From contig QNQO01006240.1 in the NCBI GenBank assembly GCA_003290165.1, positions 1-64,000 of the forward strand: a DNA stretch of 64,000 nt. Direction: 5' to 3'. Shown here piece after piece: positions 47,778 to 57,187 of the stretch (position 1 is the first letter of the stretch; every line of letters starts with the position of its first letter). This DNA comes from Berberis thunbergii (Eukaryota; Streptophyta; Magnoliopsida; Ranunculales; Berberidaceae). The notes under the pieces are model-generated. The model was not told the origin of the DNA and searched no databases. It saw only the letters and a list, made by a program, of their open reading frames with translations. Made by a program: the position numbers and the translations under genes.

Positions 47778-48174
47778 ATGGCTCTGATACCAAATGTCAC
47801 AACCAATGACTCACAAAGGTAAAATTGAGGAAGATAAGGAGAAGAAGGGATGAATTCAGGGAGAAGAGAGAAATCTCAAGTTCATATAGAACAGGAGCCT
47901 AAAAACTCAATTCCAATTGCTCGCCATGTGATCTTACAAAGCCCCTTTTTAAAAAGGGAATATGAAACAGAATACAACAGAATTTCAAAATGCACTAATG
48001 GGATTACAACACGTGTCATGTCCAAGTGGAGGGACCAATTACTAAGGTAACGAACTTTTTAAATCTCCCGCTTTGTTTTAAAAATTCTCCCGCTCTTTGT
48101 TTTGCTGAAACCTCAAAATGAAATTTTAATTTATGGTATGTCACATGATTTTGATTGAATTTGCAATTGATATG

Positions 48175-48336
48175 AGGTTCCAGAGCCATGCAGTCTTGTC
48201 ACTTCAGGAGGCAGCTGAAGCCTACCTTGTGGGTCTGTTTGAGGACATCAATCTGTGCGCCATTCATGCCAAGAGAGTCACAATCATGCCCAAGGACATT
48301 CAGCTTGCAAGGAGGATTCGCGGCGAGCGAGCTTAA
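48175..48336 (+). pseudogene. Histone H3 C-terminal exon fragment
   Basis: It reads [20 protein letters not shown], then [20 protein letters not shown] and [13 protein letters not shown] with a TAA stop. This is the last 53 residues of histone H3, with Ala to Ser and Thr to Ile changes. The open frame continues upstream into non-H3 sequence (EFAIDM), and an AG just before the match suits a captured intron acceptor. The 3' flank (48337-48650) looks like an H3 3' UTR. The histone-fold start and the modified tail are absent, so it is not a working histone. Confidence 0.88.
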
Positions 48337-48699
48337 GGTTGCTGCATTAGTTGTGATGTTGGATTATAGGGCTTTGATTGTTTGGTTTCTTTAGTTGGTT
48401 GATGATCTCTATAGTTCTGAGTTTTGTATATACAAAATGGTAGCTGAGCATTTGCAAAACAATTAGACATTGGGTGTATTAGCAGTTTAGCTTGAGCTTT
48501 TAAAAATAGAGATGTTTGGAAAATATATTTCAATTTGATTCTGAAATGAATAACAATTGCAATTTGTTGTGCTATTTGATTGCTTGTGATCTGATCTAAT
48601 TCTATTTCAATACCCCAATAATCAAAATTGGCAGTTTGTCTTTTATGTCTTTGGTGTATCACAGATGCAGAATCACAGTGAATAAAAGTTTTAAAAGGG

Positions 48700-48773
48700 G
48701 AAGAGATTTGAACTCTCGCGGGAAAACCTCATGTACTTAGCAGGCACGCTTTAACCACTTGGAAAAAGCTGAC
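48700..48773 (-). pseudogene. tRNA-Ser(GCU)-like pseudogene
   Basis: On - the sequence has the D-arm CCAAGTGGTTAAAGCG, the anticodon region CCTGCTAAGTACATG (anticodon GCT at 48739-48741), a long variable arm and a T-arm GCGAGAGTTCAAATCTC. All resemble a plant serine tRNA. The acceptor stem no longer pairs (GTCAGCT at the 5' end, CCCCTTTT at the 3' end). It could be a decayed tRNA gene or the head of a tRNA-derived SINE. Confidence 0.65.
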
Positions 48774-49396
48774 TTGTGAGTCATGTTGTTAATATAAAAT
48801 ATTTAGTCCCATTCATGATTTTACATTTTTCATTGCATTAATGGACATGGTTCAATCTAGAAATGCTTGGTTGAGCAACATCTTGCCCCCATCAATCGTA
48901 TTGTACCAGTGTGTTGAGTGGTGTTCTTTCGAATCCCATTCGTATCATTTACCAATGGGCAAATCCAATAGAGCAAAGGAGATAAAAGACTTCTTGCATT
49001 TGGGTTGGCTTAAAATTTTAAATTTGGGTGCTTTTCTACAGAGGTGAATACCAGCTTCTACCTGTTACCTAGTGTGGACTAATAATGCATTCACTAGAAC
49101 ACCCAAACCATCCATCACACATAGAGGGGAAATTCTAAATGGCGATGGAACCAGCGAGGGAGGGGGGGTGAAGCCATTAATCCCCCTCGATATGCGTGAA
49201 GGCATGTATCTCGAGGTGCATTCAGGCATCGCGAGGGGGGTGAACGGCTTCACCCCTTCCCTCATTGGTTTCCTCGCCCCTTCCCTTGCTGTTTAGACAA
49301 ACCCCACATAGAGACAACATCCTCGTCTACAGGAGTACACAAATAACCAAAACTTCTTTAGCTTGTGGATTTTCTCTACAACTCTTTGAATCGGGC
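48774..49396. other. Non-coding; terminal hairpin of the fragment-carrying element and flank
   Basis: 48774-49150 holds no recognised gene. 49158-49262 is an imperfect inverted repeat with arms of about 50-60 bp (GAGGGAGGGGGGGTGAAGCC against GAGGGAAGGGGTGAAGCC). 49296-49396 is the flank between this element and the LINE. Confidence 0.5.
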
Positions 49397-49432
49397 CTGA
49401 ATAATGTTTTTTTTTTTTAAAGTGAGCGGGGG

Positions 49433-52400
49433 TTATTTAGGATCCCCAAACCTGAAAATAAAAGGAGTTTGTTGCAGTCGAACGTAAGACTTGCCTATTT
49501 TATTGTCATGTACAATGTCTTTCAAATCCTGGGCAAAGGAGCTAGGTAAGATTTCCATAAATTTTGTACTTGGGCTCAAACTCGCTAGATTATCAGCAAC
49601 CCTGTTTGTTTCTCTGTAGACATGCTCTAGTCTGTAATCCTCTAGTGAACTAAGCAACTTCACTATTCTTCAAACAGTCTGTCGTACATTCCATGTTGTG
49701 TTCCTCGGCTTGGTCAGGTACTGTAGTACATTTGTAGAGTCTGTGCATATAACCAGTCGCCTGAAATTGTGCAACCTAGCAAGCTTTAAGCCTGCCTCCA
49801 CTCCTTGTAATTCATGTGTGACAACGGTCTTACTTGTATCTGATCCTGAACACGCTGCTCTAACGTCACCATCATGATCTCTAAGAACTGCCCCATAACC
49901 ACCACGATCTCCTCGCAGATAACCATCTGTGTTCAACTTGTGCCAATCACTGGGTGGTTTCTCCCATCGACACATGAGAGGTCTCTGGATTACGAATGTT
50001 GCATCTAGATTCCAGCGGCTAAGTAACTATCTAGTAGCTGCATTGTCTTCTATCGTGAGGCCATTCATACTAAATTTTAAACGAACATCATTATAAATGC
50101 GTTCCACAAGTTCACTCCCTATGCATTGTTGTTGTTCGTGGACCCTTTTATTCCTTTCAGTCCAAATGAAGTAGACCGTCGCATTAAACGTAACCTTTTT
50201 AATCTGAGAGCTGAGCCCACCACCTGTGAAGTGTTGGCCGCACCATGCAATTTCGTCGTTCCAACCGGCGACTTGTCGCGAGTAACTGAGGTAATGTAAC
50301 ATCGAGGTCCATACATAGTTCGAGTAAGGACACTCAAAGAAAAGATGCGTATCAGTTTCACTGTCCCGATTGCATAAAGGACATAAATCTTGTTGAACAA
50401 TGCTCCACTTTTTTAACTTGCTCAATGTCTTGAATGCCTTATGTACGAGCAACCAGGTAATGAAATTGTGACACGAAATGTTACCCTTGAACCATACTAA
50501 ATGTGACCATTCAGCACTACTCTTTCGCTTTCTGAGGGCGTCATAGGTGGGTTTGAGTTGAAACTGACCATCATTGCTAGCCGTCCACAGAACTTCGTCT
50601 TGGGTATGTTCATCATTTTCAACTTCGTCTAGGTAACTTCCTATCTCAGGGATGCTACATGCTACACTTGGAGGCACATTCCAACTGTTGTTCCTCAAAA
50701 TAGCTAAGACTTTTGCATCTTTGTGCAAAGTGGAGTCGTATAGTAGTTCTTGTGGAAATTTGTCAAGAAGAATTCCTAAGGGGTGCCATGGTTCTTTCCA
50801 AAAAAGGGTGCTTTCCCCATTGCCTATGGAGTGTATAGCTAATTTGGAAAGCTTTTACTCGGCATTCCAGTATACGCTGCCAGCACCAGGATGCCTCCCT
50901 AGGTGTGTTCATCGTCCAAAAGTTTCCCTGTTTGATCAAATGTTTGTATACCCATTTGACCCATACGAATTCTCTGCGTGATACAATACTCCATATATGT
51001 CTCATACAGGTAGCTTCATTCCCTATTATGATGTCTCGAATGCCAAGACCACCTTCCTTATACGGATAACAGACATTGTCCCAGCTCACAAGTGGTTTTT
51101 TTGCTGCTGTATCATCTCCTGACCATAGGAAGCTCCTTAAGATAGCATTAATACAATCAAGAGTCTGCTTAGGAAGACCATAGCAAGAGTTCCAGTAGAC
51201 ATGCATGCTTGCTAGGATAGACTTGATCAAAACTAGTCGTCTTGCATATGTTAGGAATCTATTCTTCCAAGAGTTGATCTTCCTCCGTATGTTCTCAATG
51301 ATGGGTAAACACTGAGTGTGGGAGAGACATGAAGAGATCATAGGTACCTGACTAGAAGCTTGCCCGCGGAGAATTGAAGGTGGTCGAGGATTCTGGACTG
51401 CTCTTCATTCGAAACTCCAGCCAGGAACACTTGACTCTTGTTACAGTTCACTGTTAGGCCAGTGCATGTTTGAAAGTCTGTTAGGGCAGCTAATAAAGCT
51501 CTCGCTGAGTTCCTATCTCCATGGAATAATGCTATCAAGTCATCCGCAAAGCAAAGGTGAGTGATGTTGGAATCCTGACATTTATGATGAAGCTGGTAGT
51601 GGCCTACCTGCACCTGCTTTCGTAATAGTGCATGGAGCACTTCCATTACTAGTACAAAGAGATATGGTGACATCGGGAAACCTTGTCTAATACCTCTTGT
51701 TGCTTGAATGTATCCCTTTGGTGACCTATTCAAGCAAATAGAGAATTTAGGAGTCGAGATGCATTCCTTGACCCAATCAATGAAGATGGAAGGAATGTTG
51801 ACCTTCTTTAAAATGTGCAGAATAGCCTCCCACCTGATCATATGATAAGCTTTTTTTAAGTCAATCTTCACAACACACCTCGGAGGCCCTTTGTCTCGAT
51901 GATAATTACAGACCAGTTCATGGGCAAACATGATGTTGCCTTGAATATGCCTTCCCTGTATGAAAGCGGATTGAGTGTCACTCACCACTAGTTTGACTGC
52001 TGCTTTCATTCTGTTTGTCAATATTTTCGTGATGCACTTATATATGACATTGCAGCACGCAATTGGCATGTAGTCACTGAAACGAGATGCATTAGTAATT
52101 TTTGGAATTAAAGCAACATTAGTCGCATTTACCTCACCCAGCAGTTTAGTATTCCTGAAGAAGTTCATAATGGCCTTCGCAAAATCATATCCCACTATAC
52201 GCCATGTTACTTTGAAGAAGGAAGCAAGAAATCCATCTGGTCTTAGAGCCTTGTTAGAGTCATTCTCTGCAAGTGTCTCAATGATTTCATTCCTGGTGAT
52301 CGGCCTAGTCATGTCCGCACCCATCTCATCCGTAATACTTTCAAAGTCCAGGCTGTTCATAAGCGATGTGTCATAATCAGTCTCTTGAGCAGAAGCAAAA

Positions 52401-53660
52401 ATGGAGCTGAAGTAGTTAATATATTCTGACTCAATAGCAACTGGGTCCTCCAACTTCTCTCCCTGACTGTTATAAATGTTGTTGATCTTGTTTTGAGTCC
52501 TGCGTTCTCGAACTAGGCCATGAAAATAGGCTGTGTTTTGATCCCCAACTGCGAAGAGCTCAATCCTAGAGCGTTGCTTTATTTCAGACTCTTCATTATG
52601 TGCTGCTCTAGCGAACTCTCTAACTGCATTTCTCTCCTCTTGGACAAGTGCATCAGGAAATGTATATTGCTGAAGCAGAAGATGAGTAAACATAGTGTTT
52701 TGCATTGTGTGCTGGGATCAAAATGGGCCTTGAAGTGCTTGTTGTGCATAGGTCATCCGGGCTCTAGCTTGCTCTACTGCTGTGCAAGCTCTATTGAATC
52801 CCGCCTTCCTCCAAGTGGTGAGTTGCTTCTTGACATTCTTCAGTTTGTGAATTAGCTTGTACATTGGGTTACCACGAACTCTAATGCGCCAAGCGTCCTC
52901 TACTACCTTGTGAAACCCATTTTCGTGGGCCCAATAGTTAAAAAACTTAAACGAGATAGGACCTCTGGTATTATTTTCATATAAGGTAAAAATCATAGGA
53001 GTAGAAACTCTGCTTTAGCATCAGGTAGTTGTTGCAGCCATGTGATGTTAACCAAGACTCTATCAATTTTGGAGGATACTCTTTCAGGTCCTAATTGGTT
53101 ATTGCTCCATGTAAAGAAATTACCTCTGTAGCGACAATCATAGAGCCCTGCTTGCGTGACACAATTCAGGAAGTCGGAGGCACCACCTTGTTGTGTCTCC
53201 GCCTTGCCCATTCGTTCCTCAGCTTGTAAGATAGCATTGAAGTCCCCTAGCACCACCCACGGATCAGTATTCAACCTCGAGAAATCAATTAACTCCTGCC
53301 ATAATTAACGTCTAATAGTTACAAACTGTTAGCATATATGAAAGTAAGTGCACATGTAAAACCAGAATTCCAGATAGCATTCAGGGTGATGGCTTGGTCA
53401 GTTACTGAGAAGACAGTGACAATGACCATACCAGGATTCCAAGCAACCCACACCCGCCCTCCTGAGGTAACAGTCCCATTATCAGTCCACTTCCAATCCC
53501 TCAAGAGAGTGTTCTGCATTGTTACTTTCTTTGCTTTTTTAACCTTTGTTTCGGCTAATCCAACAATATGTAACTTCTCCTTCTTGACAAATTCCCGAAC
53601 TTCCTGTTGCTTGATAGGGTCATTTAGCCCTCGTATGTTCCAACAACCTGCTTTAATCAT
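49433..53660 (-). pseudogene. LINE ORF2 (endonuclease, reverse transcriptase, zf-RVT, RNase H)
   Basis: The endonuclease starts KAGCWNIRGLNDPIKQQEVR (about 53590-53655) and continues with WVVLGDFNAIL (53240-53270). RT is in a 455-codon open frame (51338-52705) with DSNKALRPDGF, IQGRHIQGNIMFAHELVC, RGIRQGFPMSPYLF and the catalytic LCFADDLIALF. The zf-RVT region is at 50027-50728 (DLCPLCNRDSETDTHLFFEC). RNase H at 49433-49975 keeps KLNTDGYL, HELQGVEAGL, CTDSTN and the ETNRVADNLA block. Breaks near 53300, 52990, 52715, 51340, 50745, 50000 and 49665 disable it. The long intact RT frame suggests moderate age. Confidence 0.88.
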
Positions 53661-54198
53661 TGGCAACTGGCTTACTAGGGAGCTGCTTGACTCCCGATAA
53701 GGCCTCACTCCCCGTGTTCTTGCCTCCACTGGTAATCCCTTTCAGCTTATTGGATAGTTCCTTCATGGTACGAGTAAGGCTCTGATAGGAGTTAGTGTGA
53801 TCATCTTGGGTGTTCCCTGGCAATGCGAAGACATTTGTTTCTCTGTTGAGCGATTGCTTGAACCCCTGCTTAAGCCCCTCTACTCGTATAATCTCCCTCG
53901 GGGTGCTAGGCCTAACTGCACTACTGCTTGGCCTAACCGCACCACTGGTGCCAGTTGCTTGGCATTCTGTAGCTGGGCTAGTGGCCGCTACTCGGACTTC
54001 CTTATTTGTTAAATGATGGTTTCGAGCATTTTGATTCTCCAAGGGATCCATAACGTAACTGCTAGGCGCTTCTTCAGCAACACTACTAGGCACTGCAACA
54101 CAGTCGCTGCTAGGCTCTGCTCCATCATCAGTAGAGTCACTACTAGATACATCCTCAATTGCACTATTAAGCACAACAGTTGTAGCATTGTTCAACAC
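53655..54198 (-). pseudogene. LINE ORF1 C-terminal part, 3' of the inversion joint
   Basis: A 181-codon open frame rich in Ser/Thr/Pro/Ala (starts LNNATTVVLNSAIEDVSSSD, ends KQLPSKPVAND). It has the low-complexity linker character of the ORF1 tail in plant LINEs. Its end overlaps the start of ORF2. It directly adjoins the opposite-strand ORF1 piece. Confidence 0.7.
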
Positions 54199-54199
54199 T

Positions 54200-54623
54200 G
54201 CTGCGGTTGGGTTGTTCCTAGATTTGAAAGAGTGTCTCCCTTTGGCTATAGTCCATCACTTTGGCTTGTTCTTGTGGAATCCAGAAGGTATACAGAAAAT
54301 AGCTAGTGTTATTGGTGTCCCAATTATGTTAGACAAGGCTACTGAGGAGGGATCCAGGATGGCTTATGCAAGGGTATGTGTCGAGGTAGAGGCCGGTACC
54401 ACATTACCAAAAGAGATCTCGGTCATGATTAACGATGCAAAACTGTGGATGGTGGAGGTGGAATATGCGTGGATACCAGCTAGATGTCATGTCTGTAAGG
54501 TGTTTGGCCACTCAAATCAGCAATGCACCAGAGAGGTTGCAGCTAGGAAGGCACCACACAAAGTCTGGCGTGCCACTGGCCGAGTCCAGAATGTCAACAC
54601 CCAACCAGATGAGGGAGTGAGGG
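54200..54623 (+). pseudogene. LINE ORF1 segment (DUF4283 end and zinc knuckle), inverted
   Basis: On + it reads LWNPEGIQKIASVIGVPIML, KATEEGSRMAYARVCVEVE and the zf-CCHC_4 motif CHVCKVFGHSNQQC. This is the RNA-binding part of a plant LINE ORF1. It points the opposite way to the rest of the LINE and ends exactly at the right target duplication. The joint is within about 54195-54215. Confidence 0.8.
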
Positions 54624-54790
54624 CTGAATAATGTTACTAAAGCTAATTGCCATGATAATCATAAACTAGAGTGCTGCCAGTATTTATAAGGATGTAAGCC
54701 GAAGCATTAATGGGCAAACATTTCAGGGAATATTTCTACAGGAGGATTGAACCCTTGAAAGCTGTGTCTCGCATCATTTGAATTCGAATC

Positions 54791-54919
54791 TTATTGCAAC
54801 CGCAAACTTGCTTCAGTTGCATTTGCCAGTGATTCCTCGTCTTGGTTTTCTCTTGCAATAGTTAATGCTGCAATATATGCCTCCTCTATTTGTTGCATGT
54901 CAATCTCGGCCATATCATC
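54791..54919 (-). pseudogene. Unrecognised exon fragment
   Basis: After a CTAACAG acceptor the - strand reads DDMAEIDMQQIEEAYIAALT, then IARENQDEESLANATEASLR, then a stop. It is an acidic, helical-looking C-terminus that I cannot assign. It lies on the same strand as, and downstream of, the inverted RPS25/neprosin block, so it may be the last exon of that chimeric unit. Confidence 0.4.
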
Positions 54920-55169
54920 CTGTTAGCACACATTAGGATGATCAATTGTGTGTTGATGATCTATTAAAATACATGTGTTTCTGTAATTTAATAGGTGAAA
55001 GGTAGGGACTTCATTTGTGTGTCTGCAACTAACTTACGGAAATTTCTGCATACAATATCATAAATTTAACTAAACATAAAAGTTATTGAAGTTACTGTAA
55101 CAACCAAAAAAATAAAAATACAGATAACAAACACCCATTAGACCCAAAAAATCAGAACACAATCAACCA

Positions 55170-55424
55170 AAAAAACAAAAACCATTGGGCTAAAATATGA
55201 TTGTTGATGAGAGGGAACACTATCAATCAAATCACCATCAGGACTCTACAATAAGAACAAATAACTAACACCCATTAGACCCAAAACCAGAACAAAAATT
55301 TGAAGTTTATGGAACCAAGAAAAAGCTCACCTTAATTGTCTTGACAAAAGGCTTGTTAATTTTTCTTAAATAAGTTCTTATTCTCTTGAACTTGTGTTAC
55401 CTTCTCCTTCATTTGATTGTTCAA
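55170..55424 (-). pseudogene. Neprosin-like fragment, two exons, right copy
   Basis: Exon 55332-55424 encodes NNQMKEKVTQIQENKNLRKI-like text ending in NKPFVKTIK with a GTGAGC donor. Exon from 55245 down encodes SPDGDLIDSVPSHQQSYFSP after a TTGTAG acceptor. SPDGDLID is closer to the family consensus than the left copy. Confidence 0.65.
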
Positions 55425-55572
55425 CTGCTTCAATGCAAAATCATTAGACATCAAATCAGGCTTCAAGAATCACAATGGCAATTCCTTCAAAAACCAAGCT
55501 CTTTCAAACTTTCTCAAACACCAAAGTAAAATTTACTAAAAACTAAACTATGGGTTTTGTTCCAAACCTTCT

Positions 55573-55641
55573 ACTTTTGCTTCCCACCACCGGATTTGGC
55601 GAGCTTGGATTCCGGTTGTGCCTTCTCCTTCTTTGGTGCAT
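55573..55641 (-). pseudogene. Ribosomal protein eS25 N-terminal exon fragment, right copy
   Basis: ATG at 55639-55641 is followed by CACCAAAGAAGGAGAAGGC, one G short of the expected ATGGCACCAAAG. The later frame then reads APKKEKAQPESKLAKSGGGK. It is the same exon as at 42251-42316, with a better-kept sequence (KEKAQP) but a frameshift right after the start. Confidence 0.75.
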
Positions 55642-55985
55642 GAAACAGAGAAGAAAAGAAGAAACAGAGTAGTTAATTTAGAGAGATTGGGTGAAAAAGA
55701 AAAAATGGAAGGGAAAAGCAGAGCTAAAAGGGATTTGTTTTTAGATCTCTGCTTTTGCTAGAGAGCACGCCTCATGCGGGTCTGGCGCTAAATCCCTCAC
55801 TCTCTAGAATTTGAGGTAGGGCACCACCACAGAGTAGTATGTAGTAGCCATGTGTAATTCTAGGGGGTGAGGGAAAAAAGGGAGTGAGGTGCGTCTCGAA
55901 GAGGATGGGTGGAAGGAGGCCCTCCCTAGCACCCTCGCTCCCTAGCAAGGCTGAGTAGCTATTTGTTTGATATTTGGTACTCCAT

Positions 55986-56105
55986 TTCTACGATGCCTGA
56001 TATTTGGTACCACACTGTAGATGTGCATGGAGATAGGAAATAAAGCCCCTGAAATTATATCTCCATGCACATCTACAGTGCTTGGTACCACCAGGCACCG
56101 TAGAA
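55986..56105. repeat. Near-perfect ~50-bp-arm hairpin
   Basis: The left arm 55986-56035 and right arm 56058-56105 pair over about 48-50 bases with few mismatches (shared core CTGTAGATGTGCATGGAGAT). The loop is 22 nt. The word TGATATTTGGTAC occurs twice at the left (55968 and 55998). It could be a small MITE or a hairpin-RNA source. Confidence 0.75.
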
Positions 56106-56490
56106 GAGTTCTTAAAGGTATTATATATAGGTCTAGGACCCGCCCCCCTCCCAATGGATCACAATCCATATCATATACCTCAACCCCAATGGAATTAGGT
56201 GTTTGCAGTGCTTGGCGTTCTGTTCGTATGAATAATATTCTTGGTGAGAGTTGCATTGGTGAAATAAAGGTTGAAGACAAGGGCTGCCTGTTAATTCCTG
56301 CAAATGAGATGCATCATTTGAGGCAATCTGTGGGCTCTGAAGTGATAGAATCGGAGTCACAGATTGGATATTTTGGTGTTAGAGCTGGGGTTGAGTGTTT
56401 TAACTTTTTTGGGGCTCTGGAGTTCGGCTCTGAAGTTTCATCTATAAGAGGATTGAGGTACTGTGGGCTATGGGCTTGCTGTTGTTAGTG
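56106..56490 (+). other. Unrecognised open reading frame fragment
   Basis: The frame 56021-56488 runs out of the hairpin and encodes TSTPMELGVCSAWRSVRMNN, ILGESCIGEIKVEDKGCLLI and ESESQIGYFGVRAGVECFNF. It looks protein-like in composition but I do not recognise it, and it has no clear start. It may be another captured gene piece. Confidence 0.35.
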
Positions 56491-57187
56491 ATTTCTGCTT
56501 CATTGGTTTTGGACTCTTTACTGGGTGCTTTTCGGAGGTTCGAATACATATGGAGGTCAATGTTGGCAACTCTTATCTACCTGGGTTGGCAGCTGGTGGA
56601 GATTCTGAAGAGATGTGATGGGTCTGAGATTAGATCTACAAAAAATCATCCCTTAACTTATTTGTTAGGTCCCAAAAACTCGAGTAGTAATGAATGTTTA
56701 AGAGTAGTTACCAAACTCATTTTCACCATATCCCAAAACTCATTGTTAAACACAGCTCAATCTAAAAACGGCAAAGAGTTAGGCTAAGAATCAGGATCAT
56801 TAAAAAAAAATTTACAACTTCGAGATACACATAAACACTTTGAAAATTTCATCATTCTTTCAGGATCAAGCTATGTCACCCTGATTGCAAAAACATGATT
56901 TCCTAGCATTTTCAAACTGCAACTTGAATAATTTACAAGAGCACGTTTACCTTGCTGATAGAATCTTGGTTATTTGGGTATAGCCCCGAGTTTCCTCGAA
57001 TCTGACCGCTTTCTGTGATATTCTATGCCATTTATTGATGATAACTGATGACTACAACTTGAATATTTAACAAATTAAAATTCAGGACTGGTTTAGTATT
57101 CATGAAAACTCAAGTGGATTGGAAATAAAGGTAGTTTCATGTTCTTATATACATTTTGAACATTCTAATGGAAACATTCTCTGTGGG
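56491..57187. other. Non-coding flank, MED25 pseudogene intron at its right end
   Basis: No gene is seen. The last bases (ATTCTCTGTGGG) plus the bases right of the copia element (TGCAG) rebuild the intron end that precedes MED25 exon (d). Confidence 0.5.

Larger units (their letters stand above)
42871..48145 (-). mobile_element. Chromovirus (Ty3/gypsy, Reina-like), near complete, 5275 bp
   Basis: LTRs at 42871-43231 (361 bp) and 47795-48145 (351 bp) start TGTCACA and end TGACA/TGTCACA. They are flanked by a perfect 5-bp duplication TGATT (42866-42870, 48146-48150). On - a tRNA-Met primer-binding site TTTGGTATCAGAGCC (about 47779-47794) follows the 5' LTR, and a purine tract AAGCGGAGGGTAT precedes the 3' LTR. 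Gag, protease, RT, RNase H, integrase and a C-terminal chromodomain lie in order. The small size and short LTRs suggest the Reina clade (inference). It sits inside the RPS25/neprosin/H3 element. Confidence 0.93.
41875..49295 (+). mobile_element. Putative gene-fragment-carrying DNA element with RPS25, neprosin and histone H3 pieces
   Basis: The left end CTAGGGAGCGAGGGAAAGGG (41875) pairs with a right end that reads CTAAACAGCAAGGGAAGGGG on - (49295 inward). Both ends fold into hairpins built on GCGAGGG words (41875-41945; 49158-49260). Between them, in one orientation, lie an RPS25 first exon, two exons resembling the neprosin activation-peptide region, and a histone H3 C-terminal exon with its 3' flank, split by the chromovirus 42871-48145. 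This layout is that of a Pack-MULE-like or foldback element. The class is inferred, because no clean target duplication or transposase is seen. Confidence 0.5.
49409..54623 (-). mobile_element. LINE (L1-type with RNase H) with a 5' inversion and 12-bp target duplication
   Basis: The element on - ends in a poly(A) tail (T-tract 49407-49418) and is flanked by perfect copies of CTGAATAATGTT at 49397-49408 and 54624-54635. ORF2 lies on -: endonuclease, RT, zf-RVT and RNase H, from about 53655 down to 49433. The C-terminal part of ORF1 (53655-54198) is also on -. The preceding ORF1 segment with its zinc knuckle lies on + at about 54200-54623. This is the arrangement expected from twin priming. The full 5' end is absent. 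Confidence 0.92.
55090..55953 (-). mobile_element. Inverted second copy of the RPS25/neprosin element arm
   Basis: On - this matches 41875-42800 in order: an outer end CTAGGGAGCGAGGG (about 55949 inward), a second GAGAGTGAGGGATTTAGCG word, a CT-rich leader, the RPS25 exon and two neprosin-like exons. Local differences and an unrelated outer 120 bp show it is not a recent copy. Its second end was not found. It could be a separate element or the other long arm of a ~14 kb foldback (41875-55953). Confidence 0.6.

Noticed and set aside
50652..50981. 109-codon + frame inside LINE ORF2
   Set aside because: It is the antisense shadow of the ORF2 frame on -.
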